64,000 bases of DNA from Bacteroidota bacterium (lineage in GTDB: Bacteria > Bacteroidota > Bacteroidia > Cytophagales > Cyclobacteriaceae): positions 1 through 64,000 of the forward strand of contig JADFHN010000011.1 in the NCBI GenBank assembly GCA_022567155.1, given 5' to 3'. Of the stretch, positions 27,227-36,364 are shown in pieces. Within the stretch, counting starts at the first letter, position 1; every line of letters starts with the position of its first letter. The notes below the pieces were generated by a model. That model searched no databases, had not been told where the DNA came from, and saw only the letters and a list, made by a program, of their open reading frames with translations. The position numbers and the translations under genes are program-made.

Positions 27227-29013
27227 AAAATACAGAAACTGGTTTTACCCGTGTATTTGAAATTCTGACCTATCAGAGGAGTAAATTTCCACAACAAAAG
27301 GCATTAAACATTTTTATAAACGGATCCTGGCGCAGCTATTCAATAGATGAAATTCAATCCAGAGCTGATGCCATTTCTGCATGGTTTATCGGGAGCGGAT
27401 TTAACAGCGGTGATAAAATTGCTATCGTACCCGATTTGGGGAGGCCTGAATGGATAATCCTCGATTTTGCTTGTCAGCAGGCCGGCCTGGTAGTTGTGCC
27501 ACTGCATGTATCTGCCTCGCTTGACGAAATAACGCTCATTCTTAACGAAACGGGGGCCAGGCTGTGTATTACAGCCAACGAAGGGCTTTATTACAAAATA
27601 CTGCCGCTGTGCGAAAAGCTCGAAGGATTAGTTGTGCAACATATTGAACCACAGAAAAAAGGATATTTCGAGCCTCTGAAACTGATAAAACCTGACCCTG
27701 GCCAGCTTGAGGCACTTAAAGAAGCCAAAAGTCGTATCAATGAAGAGGATCTGTTTACCATCATGTACACTTCGGGCACATCCGGAATTCCCAAAGGCGT
27801 TATGCTGACTCATGCCAATATGGTCAGCAATTTACAGAATACAATCGCGGTTTTCCCACTGGATCATTCAAAACGCGTACTAAGTTTTCTGCCTTTCAGC
27901 CATATATTTGAACGCAGCGTCTGCTATGCATACATCGCTTGCGGTGTTGAAGTTTATTTCAGCCACGACCGTGAAAGTATAGCGTATGATTTCAAATCCG
28001 TACGTCCTTATTTTTGTACTGCTGTGCCCCGTATTCTGGAGAAAATGTATGCTTTTTTGCAGGAAGAGCAGATGGGCAAAAACTGGTTTAAAAGGCAACT
28101 GGTCACCCGTGCCATGAAAGTTGCCAGAGCATACCGCGGGGGCCATAAGCTTCGGCAAAAGCTGGCTTTTGATTTATTCCTGGCTAGAATAATGGTGCTT
28201 TATCCCTGGCGCAGATTACTTGGTGGCAAATTGCAATGCATTGTAGTTGGAGCCGCAGCGCTGCAACCGGAAATCGGCCGTTTTTTTTCAGCGGCAAAAA
28301 TACGCATACGCGAAGGATATGGTATGACTGAAACTTCGCCTATTATTTCTATCAACCGGTTTGAACCGGGATTGAACCGGTTTGGCACTGTGGGCATTCC
28401 CATGCCTGGAGTAACGGTAAAAATAGATACCACAGCGGGTACGGATGAGGGAGAAATACTTGTGAAAGGTCACAATGTAATGAAAGGTTATTATAGAAAA
28501 CCCGGGCTCACGCAACAAATACTGACACCCGACGGTTGGCTGCGAACAGGCGATATAGGTAAGTTTGTGGAAGGGAAATTTTTACAGATCACCGACAGGA
28601 AAAAAGACATTTTTAAAACATCCGCAGGTAAATACATTGCACCGCTACCATTAACAAACCTTTTTACATCTTCTCCTTTTATTGAGCAGTGCCTGATCAT
28701 TGGTTTTAAACGGCCTTATGTAACGGCATTGCTGGTTCCGCAATTTTCGATACTGAAAAAATGGTGCGAAGCAAATGCCATTCATTGGACAGCCCCGCAA
28801 TACATGGTGCATAACATCAAGGTCCGCAATATAATCAACCGTGAAGTAGTACGCCTCAACGAGGAGCTGCCCAATTATGAACGAGTGAAAAATTTTGTAC
28901 TGTGTCATGAAGAGTGGACCTCAGAGAAAGGTGAAATTACTGCCACATTAAAACCGGTAAGGCAGGTGCTGCTGGAAAATTACAGGAAGGAAATCGAGAA
29001 GATGTATAAGTAA
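27223..29013 (+). CDS. Long-chain acyl-CoA synthetase (AMP-forming)
   Basis: A 596-residue AMP-binding enzyme activating fatty acids to acyl-CoA, of the FadD15/ACSL-like class. Motifs: TIMYTSGTSGIPKGVMLTH, FLPFSHIFERSVCY, REGYGMTETSPIISIN, and the hinge GKFLQITDRKKDIFKTSAGK. The C-terminus is the expected ACSL type. It overlaps hydrolase 2 by four bases, so the operon may release and activate fatty acids, which is an inference from context. Followed by hairpins and a convergent TonB receptor gene. Confidence 0.93.
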   Translation: MKNTETGFTRVFEILTYQRSKFPQQKALNIFINGSWRSYSIDEIQSRADAISAWFIGSGFNSGDKIAIVPDLGRPEWIILDFACQQAGLVVVPLHVSASLDEITLILNETGARLCITANEGLYYKILPLCEKLEGLVVQHIEPQKKGYFEPLKLIKPDPGQLEALKEAKSRINEEDLFTIMYTSGTSGIPKGVMLTHANMVSNLQNTIAVFPLDHSKRVLSFLPFSHIFERSVCYAYIACGVEVYFSHDRESIAYDFKSVRPYFCTAVPRILEKMYAFLQEEQMGKNWFKRQLVTRAMKVARAYRGGHKLRQKLAFDLFLARIMVLYPWRRLLGGKLQCIVVGAAALQPEIGRFFSAAKIRIREGYGMTETSPIISINRFEPGLNRFGTVGIPMPGVTVKIDTTAGTDEGEILVKGHNVMKGYYRKPGLTQQILTPDGWLRTGDIGKFVEGKFLQITDRKKDIFKTSAGKYIAPLPLTNLFTSSPFIEQCLIIGFKRPYVTALLVPQFSILKKWCEANAIHWTAPQYMVHNIKVRNIINREVVRLNEELPNYERVKNFVLCHEEWTSEKGEITATLKPVRQVLLENYRKEIEKMYK

Positions 29014-29074
29014 TTCCTGGCTTCAGACATGGTGATACACGCCTTTTGTAAGATTGTAAGGCGATAGTTAAACC

Positions 29075-29098
29075 CGAAAATTTCATTAGAAATTTTCG
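29075..29098. terminator. Hairpin after the acyl-CoA ligase gene
   Basis: CGAAAATTTC and GAAATTTTCG form a perfect 10-bp stem with loop ATTA, 62 bp after the ligase stop. No T-run follows, so terminator function is uncertain. Confidence 0.4.
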
Positions 29099-29184
29099 TA
29101 CGAAGCGTGGACGATTAAAAATTAGAGAATTATAATGCAAACCAGTTGTAAGATTTAATTGCTTTTCAATGATCCAGGTTAACC

Positions 29185-29221
29185 CAGACAAATGTCATTG
29201 AATATCAATGACTTTCGTCTG
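29185..29221. terminator. Long hairpin between convergent genes
   Basis: A 17-bp stem with two mismatches (CAGAC and GTCATTGA blocks) and a three-base loop. It lies between the converging acyl-CoA ligase and TonB receptor genes. No T-run is attached. Confidence 0.45.
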
Positions 29222-29231
29222 CCCGTAGGGT

Positions 29232-29258
29232 AAAATTGTCAATTCTATTGACAATTTT
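29232..29258 (-). terminator. Hairpin after the TonB receptor gene
   Basis: AAAATTGTCAAT and ATTGACAATTTT form a perfect 12-bp stem with loop TCT, starting three bases beyond the receptor stop on the minus strand. The stem ends in T residues, serving as a weak terminator on either strand. Confidence 0.5.
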
Positions 29259-29261
29259 GGG

Positions 29262-31718
29262 TTAAAATTTCAGCACCAGCGACGCAAGAAAGTGGGTTCC
29301 CGCCTGTGGGTAGTACAGGTTTTCCCTGAACTCCTGCCCTCCGCCGATATACCCGTAGGTATAACCGTTTGATTCCCACATGTTGTTAAAAATATTGTTT
29401 ACGAGCAGCGAAAAGCTAATTTCTTTCATAAATTCCGGATAAATTTTATAAATCATCCTCAGGTCATTTACAAAAAACGAGTTGATCACACGGGCGTTGT
29501 TACCTGTATTATCAAGGTATTGTTTACTTACGTATTTCGATATTAAAGCTATTTCGAAGCCCCTGACAAGGTAATAATTTAGCGTACCTCCTGCAATCAC
29601 TGAAGGCGAAAATGAAATATCCGTATCAGAATAGCTGTTTCTGACAATATTATACTCATCCCAGTTCACGCCAAAATCATACAGTACTTCCTCAAAATTC
29701 CTGATTTTATTTCTGCTTAATGTTCCGGTCAGGTTGATGCTGAATTTCTGTCCAAGTTTTGCGGCGGCAGCCAGTTCAATACCGGCACGGTAACTTTCAG
29801 GCACATTGATCCTGATGCCTGACCCCACATCATTTAGTTCACCAGTTAGGACTAACTGGTTTTTGTAGTACATATAATAAAAATTTGCTTCAAGCGAAAA
29901 ATCTGTTCCCCTTTTCCTGTATCCTGCTTCCAAATCATATAATGTTTCGTGTTCAGGAATTCTACCTGCCGGTGCATCAATAAAATCATTCCTGTCAGGT
30001 TCCCGATTACCAACGCTCAACGAAGTATAGATGCTTTGTTCTTGTGCCACATCATATGTAATGCCCATTTTCGGGTTAAAAAACTTAAGATTTTCATCCA
30101 CGTTTAACTGCCGCTGGTCATTATCAATACCCTCCACCTGGTACGCTACGGTTCGGTACTGCAGGTCGCCAAACAAATGCAACCGGTCGTTAACCGAGTA
30201 ACTGGCTTTAACAAATGCGTTGAAATCGTCCTTTTCACCAAGGTTATCATAATATAGCTCCCTGATATCTGTATCTCCGGCGATCCGCATCCAGATAACC
30301 TCGCCAAAATGCTTACCTGAATATCCTGACCATGCTCCGCCGAAAATCAGTTGCAGGTTTGCGGAAGGATTGTAATCAAAAGAAACATTCGTTCCGAATA
30401 AATCATTGTCCAGCCACCTTCTTCTGATTAAGTCGGTTTCCCGGATTGTGTCTCCGCCAATGATCACATCTGCGAATCCATAACCGGCATAATCGTCGTC
30501 CTGCCGGTACTGTTCAAAGTAACCTTCGCCATGAACGTGATAAAACGCAGTATTAAACGTCAGTGAAGGTGTTATATCCTGTGCAAACAAAAGCTGGTAA
30601 TGATCCTGCCGGTAATTATCGGTTTCATCATCGTAGGTGTAATAATTATAGGTACGTCCGGAATTCAGAAGGTTTTCAGCTTCTTGCTGGGTCAACCCGT
30701 TGTTAATGATATATTCCTGCATGCCTTCAACATCGTCATTAAGTCTTGATTCGGGCACACCCCACCATGCCTGGTAGGTTTTTTCACTACCTGAAAATAT
30801 ATTCAGTTTTACCAGAGTAGAACGGCCGTAATAAGCCGCAGAAGTAAAATACGAGTTCAGATCGGAAGCAGCCCTGTCAATGTAACCATCGGAATGAATT
30901 CGCGAAAGCCGTGCATCAAATGCAAATTTATTATTAAGAAGACCGGTTCCTGCCAGGAGTGTGTGCTTGCGGGTGTTGAATGATCCGAATACATTGCTCA
31001 GGGTGGCATAAGGCTGCTCACTGAAGGAGGAAGTCTGAATATTGATAGAAGCCCCAAATGCCCCGGGCCCGTTGGTGGAAGTGCCCACCCCTCGTTGTAC
31101 TTGTATATCCTGTACCGAAGACACGAGATCAGGAAGGTCCACCCAATACACACCCTGTGACTCAGGATCATTCAGCGGAATGCCGTTTATGGTAACATTG
31201 ATTCTTGTAGCATCGCTTCCGCGGATTCGAATGCCCGTATAGCCGACACCTGCCCCCGCATCCGAGGTGATAACTACAGAAGGTAGCTGGTTGAGAAGAA
31301 ACGGTAAGTCCATCCCGAAATTTTGCTTTTCGATTTCCTCCTTTTTAAGTACCGAATACGTCATGGATGATTTATCGGTTGCCCTGGTAGCGGTCACAAT
31401 CACTTCATCGGTCATAATGGCGGCGGGGATCATCAATATATCCAATTCCAGATCACCGTTAACAGTTATCAGTCTGCTCACTTTTTCATACCCCAGATAC
31501 GAAATCACCAGCCTATAATCTCCTTTACTTATCCCTGTAAGAAGAAAAGAACCGTCTTTTCTGCTGAACGTTGCCTTGCCCGCATTTTTAAGCCGGATAT
31601 TCGCACCGGTAAGCGCAACCTGGTTGTCGCTGTCTGATATCTTACCGGATACTTTGAACTGCCCGTACACGTTCATTGCCAGCAGTCCAAGAACTGTGAT
31701 GAGTGTTAAAATCTTCAT
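29262..31718 (-). CDS. TonB-dependent outer-membrane receptor, probably for thiamine compounds
   Basis: An 818-residue outer-membrane receptor. Order: signal peptide (1-19, ending NVYGQ), a CarboxypepD-regulatory-like domain (about 20-105, with FKVSGKISDSDNQVALTGANI), plug with IRIRGSDATRINVTINGIPLNDPE, and a beta-barrel ending in THFLASLVLKF with the terminal phenylalanine. The start is 46 bp after a TPP riboswitch on the same strand, so expression should fall when thiamine pyrophosphate is plentiful. That makes thiamine or a phosphate ester the likely ligand, an inference from regulation and not from the protein. A PnuC-family transporter and a NadR-like kinase lie upstream on the same strand. 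Confidence 0.93.
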   Translation of the reverse strand: MKILTLITVLGLLAMNVYGQFKVSGKISDSDNQVALTGANIRLKNAGKATFSRKDGSFLLTGISKGDYRLVISYLGYEKVSRLITVNGDLELDILMIPAAIMTDEVIVTATRATDKSSMTYSVLKKEEIEKQNFGMDLPFLLNQLPSVVITSDAGAGVGYTGIRIRGSDATRINVTINGIPLNDPESQGVYWVDLPDLVSSVQDIQVQRGVGTSTNGPGAFGASINIQTSSFSEQPYATLSNVFGSFNTRKHTLLAGTGLLNNKFAFDARLSRIHSDGYIDRAASDLNSYFTSAAYYGRSTLVKLNIFSGSEKTYQAWWGVPESRLNDDVEGMQEYIINNGLTQQEAENLLNSGRTYNYYTYDDETDNYRQDHYQLLFAQDITPSLTFNTAFYHVHGEGYFEQYRQDDDYAGYGFADVIIGGDTIRETDLIRRRWLDNDLFGTNVSFDYNPSANLQLIFGGAWSGYSGKHFGEVIWMRIAGDTDIRELYYDNLGEKDDFNAFVKASYSVNDRLHLFGDLQYRTVAYQVEGIDNDQRQLNVDENLKFFNPKMGITYDVAQEQSIYTSLSVGNREPDRNDFIDAPAGRIPEHETLYDLEAGYRKRGTDFSLEANFYYMYYKNQLVLTGELNDVGSGIRINVPESYRAGIELAAAAKLGQKFSINLTGTLSRNKIRNFEEVLYDFGVNWDEYNIVRNSYSDTDISFSPSVIAGGTLNYYLVRGFEIALISKYVSKQYLDNTGNNARVINSFFVNDLRMIYKIYPEFMKEISFSLLVNNIFNNMWESNGYTYGYIGGGQEFRENLYYPQAGTHFLASLVLKF

Positions 31719-32029
31719 CTTTTATCTCTTTTATTGTTGAAACTTATCCGGAGAAAGGGGTAATTCCCGGATTGATCATCCTTCCCTGCGTCCGCATTAT
31801 CGAAATCAGGTTCAAAGGGTATAATCTCAGCCTGAACTTTTAAGGCACCCCAATAGAGATAACACAATATTAATAATAAAAAAGGTTTTTTCCTAAAATT
31901 AAATTGTGGTTTATAACAAAATTCCAGAAGCAAAAGGCAATGATCTTACGCACAGTTGTAAGGGTTAAGGAGATTGTTTTCGGTAAAGTCGCTTCCATCA
32001 GGTTTTCAGTGAAGCAATAAGAGCCATCT
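31719..32029 (-). other. Leader region of the TonB receptor gene
   Basis: This 311-bp gap contains the TPP riboswitch (31771-31858) and its expression platform. The ATCCGG/CCGGAT pair next to the aptamer, at about 31746-31774, could form a sequestering hairpin. The distal part, 31870-32029, has no recognisable element. An open frame crosses the aptamer and is not a gene. Confidence 0.7.
31771..31858 (-). promoter_or_regulatory. TPP (THI-box) riboswitch
   Basis: Read on the minus strand, the aptamer shows GGGGTGCC, then AGGCTGAGATTATACCC, GAACCTGAT, and GATAATGCGG followed by GCAGGGAAGG. These are the invariant blocks of the thiamine-pyrophosphate riboswitch, in order and with normal spacing. 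It controls the TonB receptor gene starting at 31718. Confidence 0.95.
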
Positions 32030-32548
32030 TTACCCGGTTATCAATATATTGCTCACTGCGGAAACAGCCTCGTTTAACCGGCATTTACCTAGTCCTTTAA
32101 TGATTTTAAATGGCAGGTTTCTGCTTTGCAATTCTTTAAGGTATAATAAAAATATCTTATCCCGATGTTGTGGATGCTCACGTAATGGATCGGGTGTCCA
32201 GGGCATATCCGGGTAAGTCAAAAGGTACAAGTCGTAAGATAGCCGGTTCAGTTGGTTGACGATCCAGCGATGACAACGGCCGTATTTATATTGACTCCAA
32301 ATCTTTATAACAGTAAGATCGGTATCAAAAAATACGACTTCGCCTTTACCTGCAATGGCTTCCTGTTCGCGGCGAGCCTGGCCTTTTGCAATCTTAAGCA
32401 AATCTGGTTCATGGTAGGCGCCGCCCTGCTTATTCAAATACTCGCGTGCATATTCCGGTACCCATCGACTGTTGAACGACTCCGCCAGATCCATGGTTAG
32501 TTTTGTCTTTCCGGTAGATTCCGGCCCGAGAATGACAACTTTTTTCAT
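32030..32548 (-). CDS. NadR-like nucleoside kinase / AAA_28 ATPase
   Basis: A 172-residue P-loop protein resembling the ribosylnicotinamide kinase domain of NadR without the adenylyltransferase half. The P-loop is GPESTGKTK (residues 8-16), followed by RWVPEYAREYL, FFDTDLTVIKIWSQYKYG and the lid-like YPDMPWTPDPLREHP. The start overlaps pnuC by four bases, so kinase and transporter act together by phosphorylating and trapping a nucleoside-like vitamin. The usual substrate is nicotinamide riboside. The neighbouring TPP riboswitch raises the possibility of thiamine, which I cannot settle. Confidence 0.85.
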   Translation of the reverse strand: MKKVVILGPESTGKTKLTMDLAESFNSRWVPEYAREYLNKQGGAYHEPDLLKIAKGQARREQEAIAGKGEVVFFDTDLTVIKIWSQYKYGRCHRWIVNQLNRLSYDLYLLTYPDMPWTPDPLREHPQHRDKIFLLYLKELQSRNLPFKIIKGLGKCRLNEAVSAVSNILITG

Positions 32549-33162
32549 GTCCGGGCAGCAGCAACATTTTCCATCGATTTTTTCCAGGAGAAATACCCGA
32601 TGGATGCCAATACAATGTATATGCCATAAAGGGTGGCATAAAAATATATTTCTTTATAAATATAAATGCCGGTAGCCAGGATATCCACGACAATCCAGAA
32701 ATACCAGTTTTCGATTTTCTTACGGGCGGTAAGCCACATGCCTGCCAGGCTGAGCACGGTGGTGGCGCTATCCCAATACGGTACGGCGGCATCCGTGTAT
32801 CTCTCAAATAATGTCCCCATAATCCAAATACCAACTGCACACCCTCCGGTAATCGAGGTCAGAAATTTAAATGATATGGTGGTTACCGGAAGATCGCTCT
32901 TTTCTTTACGGCCCTTTATCCAGAAATACCATCCATAGATATTAAGCACTAAAAACACGAAATGCAATGCAAGGTCTGCATACAGTTTTGTCCGGTAGAA
33001 AATCACAAATGAGATAAAAATATAAATGATCCCTGCAGGCCAGGTAAGAATATTCTCTTTTATCAAATACCAGACTGCCAGAAGCCCGAATATCGATCCC
33101 AAAAGTTCCAGCACATCAATTTGCGCTGCATATGCAATTACCTCCTGCCAAAAATCAGTCAT
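32545..33162 (-). CDS. PnuC/PnuT-family vitamin transporter
   Basis: A 205-residue inner-membrane facilitator of the PnuC fold with seven hydrophobic helices. Family landmarks are YLIKENILTWPAG, LVLNIYGWYFWI and the YFWIVVDILATGIYIYK repeat in the second half. Members move nicotinamide riboside (PnuC), riboflavin (PnuX) or thiamine (PnuT) down a gradient that is kept by phosphorylation. The overlapping NadR-like kinase fits this. Known Bacteroidetes thiamine loci join a TonB receptor, PnuT and a kinase under THI-box control, so thiamine is as likely as NR. The riboswitch here is downstream and does not control this gene directly. Confidence 0.88.
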   Translation of the reverse strand: MTDFWQEVIAYAAQIDVLELLGSIFGLLAVWYLIKENILTWPAGIIYIFISFVIFYRTKLYADLALHFVFLVLNIYGWYFWIKGRKEKSDLPVTTISFKFLTSITGGCAVGIWIMGTLFERYTDAAVPYWDSATTVLSLAGMWLTARKKIENWYFWIVVDILATGIYIYKEIYFYATLYGIYIVLASIGYFSWKKSMENVAAART

Positions 33163-33294
33163 TTTCCATTTTCCTGTATGCCATTAGACAGCAAATATCC
33201 GTTTTTTAGCCAATAATTCTTCTTTAAATCGGATTTCGCCTGTTTTTACCAAAATCCTTTTGTTAATTCGGGATCAGAAAAACACAGAATCGGA

Positions 33295-34707
33295 TTGAAA
33301 AGACGTGAAGTTATACGAAAAATTGCCTACACGGTACCGGCAGGTATGGCATTTCCGCATCTTCTTGGCTGCACCCTCAACGACGATGACGGGGATTCTG
33401 CATTTACCGGCAAAATTATGGTGATTGGCGCCGGAGCGGCAGGGATGTATATGGCCTTCCTGTTAAATCAGAAAGGTATGGATGTAGAAATACTTGAAGC
33501 ATCAAGCCGGAATGGAGGCAGGGTGCAATATTTGCAAGGATTTTCGGATTTTCCACTCGAACTTGGCGCCGATGAGATTTATGGCAATAATCACATATGG
33601 TACGAACTGATTACCGGCATGGGCATTACCGTTAACGAACGTACACCCCTACCGGTTTATTTTCTCGACGGTGTGCCTGGAACAGCGGAAGATTACCAGA
33701 ATGATACGGATTTTCAGGTGGCGCAGGGGTTTAAAAATGAGATCCCGAATTATCAAGGGTCGGATATCACGATTCAGAATGCCATAACTTCGGCGGGAAT
33801 AAAAAACAGGGTGCATCATATTCTGAATGCTGAAATAGGCAACCGATACGGCACATCAAATGATCGTCTGAGCATACGTGGAGCATCCGTCCAACAAAAC
33901 AGCTTTGAAGGCGGATCCGGGATTTACGTGGCTGAGGGTCAGTCGCATATCACCATTTTTAATTCTGTATTTGCCAGCATCCGCGATAAAATCAAATACA
34001 ATACGCCGGTAACTTCGATTGACTATACCGGTGCTTTGGTAGAGATAAGAGATAGCAACGGTGAAGTTCACAGCGCTGATAAAGTGGTCATTACCGTACC
34101 GATATCGATTTTGAAAGACAGCGATATTTCCTTTACTCCCGCCCTCCCGGGATCAAAATTAAACGCCATTCAAAATCTGGGAATGGATGCGGGAATGAAA
34201 GTGGCGATAGCTTTTAACGCCAACTTCTGGGGTGCAGATACCTCTTCGATAATAAGCGATGGTGTCGTTCCGCGATATTACTCTCCCGGCCTTGCGCGCA
34301 GCAAAACCAACAGTGTGCTTGCAGCTTATATAATGGGTGAGCAGGCCGAATTTCTCAACAGTTTCGAAGACGAACAAATATATGAAACCTTACTAGCTGA
34401 ACTCGACAAGCTGTACCATGGAAATGCCAGCCGGCTGGTAGCCAAAGACAAAGAAGAAAATATTCAGGGTGTAGTCATGAACTGGACCAAAGAGCCCTAC
34501 ATCAAAGGCGCTTATTCATACCCTAAAGTCGGCTCTTCACTGGCCCGCGAGACCCTTGCCTTACCTGTTGAGAATCGCCTTTTCTTTGCCGGTGAAGCTA
34601 CCGGGCTAAAAGGGGATTTCGGCACCGTACAGGGGGCCTTAGACTCAGCCGAAAGGGTACTTGAAGAAATTGTTGAAGCAATAGCCAAAGACCTGGCCTC
34701 ATCCTGA
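33295..34707 (+). CDS. Flavin-containing amine oxidase-like lipoprotein
   Basis: A 470-residue FAD enzyme of the monoamine/polyamine oxidase superfamily carried outside. The start is TTG at 33295; no ATG fits. The N-terminus has KRREVIRKIAY with paired arginines and a lipobox HLLGC (cysteine at about residue 26), suggesting Tat export and lipidation. The dinucleotide site is VIGAGAAGMYMAFLLNQKG with EASSRNGGRVQ. The C-terminus has LFFAGEATGLKGDFGTVQGALDSA, the FAD-closing motif. Substrate is unknown: amines, or a carotenoid or steroid-type substrate. It is divergent from pnuC. Confidence 0.85.
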   Translation: MKRREVIRKIAYTVPAGMAFPHLLGCTLNDDDGDSAFTGKIMVIGAGAAGMYMAFLLNQKGMDVEILEASSRNGGRVQYLQGFSDFPLELGADEIYGNNHIWYELITGMGITVNERTPLPVYFLDGVPGTAEDYQNDTDFQVAQGFKNEIPNYQGSDITIQNAITSAGIKNRVHHILNAEIGNRYGTSNDRLSIRGASVQQNSFEGGSGIYVAEGQSHITIFNSVFASIRDKIKYNTPVTSIDYTGALVEIRDSNGEVHSADKVVITVPISILKDSDISFTPALPGSKLNAIQNLGMDAGMKVAIAFNANFWGADTSSIISDGVVPRYYSPGLARSKTNSVLAAYIMGEQAEFLNSFEDEQIYETLLAELDKLYHGNASRLVAKDKEENIQGVVMNWTKEPYIKGAYSYPKVGSSLARETLALPVENRLFFAGEATGLKGDFGTVQGALDSAERVLEEIVEAIAKDLASS

Positions 34708-35037
34708 CTTCACCGTTAAAGTTTGGTTGTCATCTCTGTCACAATGTACTGCATGGGTTTGCGGGATAGTGAGGCTTGTGCCATTATTGGAATAAAAAAC
34801 AAAGAGCCCCGTCATTACCTGATGGCAGATCGGGTAATAAATAAGTCGTCATTATACGGATCGCGGAGCGATACCGGGTAATGACGTTCCTGTTTTGGGG
34901 ATTTGTCGGATAAACCGGGTAAAGACGTTTCGTTGTTGTGGTGATTCCCTGGTCCCAACAGATCGGGCAAGCAAGCCGGGTAATGATGGCAAGAATCCTA
35001 CAACTGGTGCACAGGGAGCCCACACTCAGGATGAATA
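34708..35037. other. 330-bp intergenic region with short repeated words
   Basis: No gene. The word GGGTAATGACG-like (CCGGGTAATGAC, CCGGGTAAAGACG, CCGGGTAATGATGG, and an inverted GTCATTACC) recurs four times or more between about 34811 and 34985. The clearest pair forms the hairpin at 34847-34886. Confidence 0.55.
34847..34886. repeat. REP-like hairpin
   Basis: CGTCATTA and TAATGACG arms with an inner ATCGC/GCGAT pair around GGA. Downstream words repeat the CCGGGTAATGA end. Confidence 0.55.
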
Positions 35038-36297
35038 TTAAGAAAGTCCGAAGGCTTCTTTTACCTTATCCACGTAATCCAGCTTTTCCCATGTAAACGT
35101 CTCCACTTCTATGGTTAGCTGCGTGCCATTTTGCTCAAAAGTGCGGGTTTTCTTTTCAGGAGTACGGCCCATATGCCCGTATGCAGCCGTATCGGAATAA
35201 ATCGGATTTTTAAGTTTTAGCCTGTCAATGATGGCAGCCGGCCGCATATCAAAAATAGCGTCAACCTTCTCTGCAATTTCACCATCCGTCATATTAATGT
35301 TAGAAGTTCCATAAGTATTAATGTAAATACCTATTGGTTTGGCCACTCCGATTGCGTACGATACCTGAACCAGTATTTCATCTGCTACCCCCGCAGCTAC
35401 AAGATTTTTTGCAATATGCCGGGTGGCGTAGGCAGCCGATCGGTCCACTTTTGAAGGATCTTTACCGGAAAATGAACCCCCTCCATGAGCTCCTTTACCA
35501 CCGTAGGTGTCCACAATGATCTTTCTACCGGTAAGGCCGGTATCTCCGTGTGGTCCACCGATCACAAATTTTCCGGTAGGGTTTACAAAATATTTGATAT
35601 CTCCATCAAACAACTCCTTGTTATTGTCAGATAAATCTTCCCTGACACGGGGCATAAGTATATTCATTATATCATTCGTAATGGTTTCAAGCATTTTTTC
35701 ATCCTTGTCGAAATCATCATGCTGGGTAGAAACCACAATGGTATCAATCCGTACAGGGTTATTATTATCGTCATATTCAATGGTTACCTGCGATTTTGCA
35801 TCTGGCCTGAGATAAGTCATTACCTTGCCTTCACGTCTTATCTTTGCCAGTTCGAAAAGGATACGGTGTGAAAGGTCGAGTGGAAGAGGCATGTAGTTGT
35901 CCGTTTCGTTTGTAGCATATCCAAACATCATACCCTGATCTCCTGCACCCTGCTCTTTAAAAAGGCCTTTCCCTTCTTCAACACCCTGGCTTATTTCAGG
36001 TGATTGCTCGTGCAGTGTAGAAATTACACCGCATGATTCGGCCTCAAACTTGTATTCCGCCTTCGTATATCCGATTTTCTTTATCACATCGCGCGTAACT
36101 TTTTGTACGTCCACATAGGCATTGGATTTTACTTCACCGCTGATCACTGCCAGTCCGGTGGTTACGAGTGTTTCGCATGCCACTTTCGAGTTTTCATCAT
36201 AGGCGATAAAGTAATCCAGCAGTGCGTCCGAAATCTGGTCTGCAATCTTATCGGGGTGTCCTTCTGAAACTGATTCTGATGTAAATAAATATGACAT
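35038..36297 (-). CDS. metK: S-adenosylmethionine synthetase
   Basis: MetK makes SAM from methionine and ATP in the cytosol. The 419-residue protein has the N-terminal [19 protein letters not shown] with the ATP-binding histidine and aspartate, the [12 protein letters not shown] signature, [21 protein letters not shown], and [19 protein letters not shown] with the P-loop-like glycines. Length and N-terminus are normal. A -7 box (36323-36330) precedes it, so it probably has its own promoter, although an RsmI-like methylase gene lies 68 bp upstream on the same strand. No SAM riboswitch is visible. Confidence 0.98.
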   Translation of the reverse strand: MSYLFTSESVSEGHPDKIADQISDALLDYFIAYDENSKVACETLVTTGLAVISGEVKSNAYVDVQKVTRDVIKKIGYTKAEYKFEAESCGVISTLHEQSPEISQGVEEGKGLFKEQGAGDQGMMFGYATNETDNYMPLPLDLSHRILFELAKIRREGKVMTYLRPDAKSQVTIEYDDNNNPVRIDTIVVSTQHDDFDKDEKMLETITNDIMNILMPRVREDLSDNNKELFDGDIKYFVNPTGKFVIGGPHGDTGLTGRKIIVDTYGGKGAHGGGSFSGKDPSKVDRSAAYATRHIAKNLVAAGVADEILVQVSYAIGVAKPIGIYINTYGTSNINMTDGEIAEKVDAIFDMRPAAIIDRLKLKNPIYSDTAAYGHMGRTPEKKTRTFEQNGTQLTIEVETFTWEKLDYVDKVKEAFGLS

Positions 36298-36322
36298 CTA
36301 TTAAATGATTACCTAAAGGGCT

Positions 36323-36330
36323 CAAAATTA
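36323..36330 (-). promoter_or_regulatory. -7 box upstream of metK
   Basis: TAATTTTG on the minus strand matches TAnnTTTG and lies about 26 bp before the metK ATG. Confidence 0.5.
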
Positions 36331-36364
36331 GAGCAAATAATTAATAAATAAAACGTGATTGTAA

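Noticed and set aside
31715-31933. A 72-codon minus-strand open frame upstream of the TonB receptor
   Set aside because: It reads through the TPP riboswitch, so the frame is a by-product of conserved RNA sequence, and it runs into the receptor start.
36298-36364. A possible SAM riboswitch upstream of metK
   Set aside because: The leader is too short (68 bp) and lacks the conserved SAM aptamer blocks.
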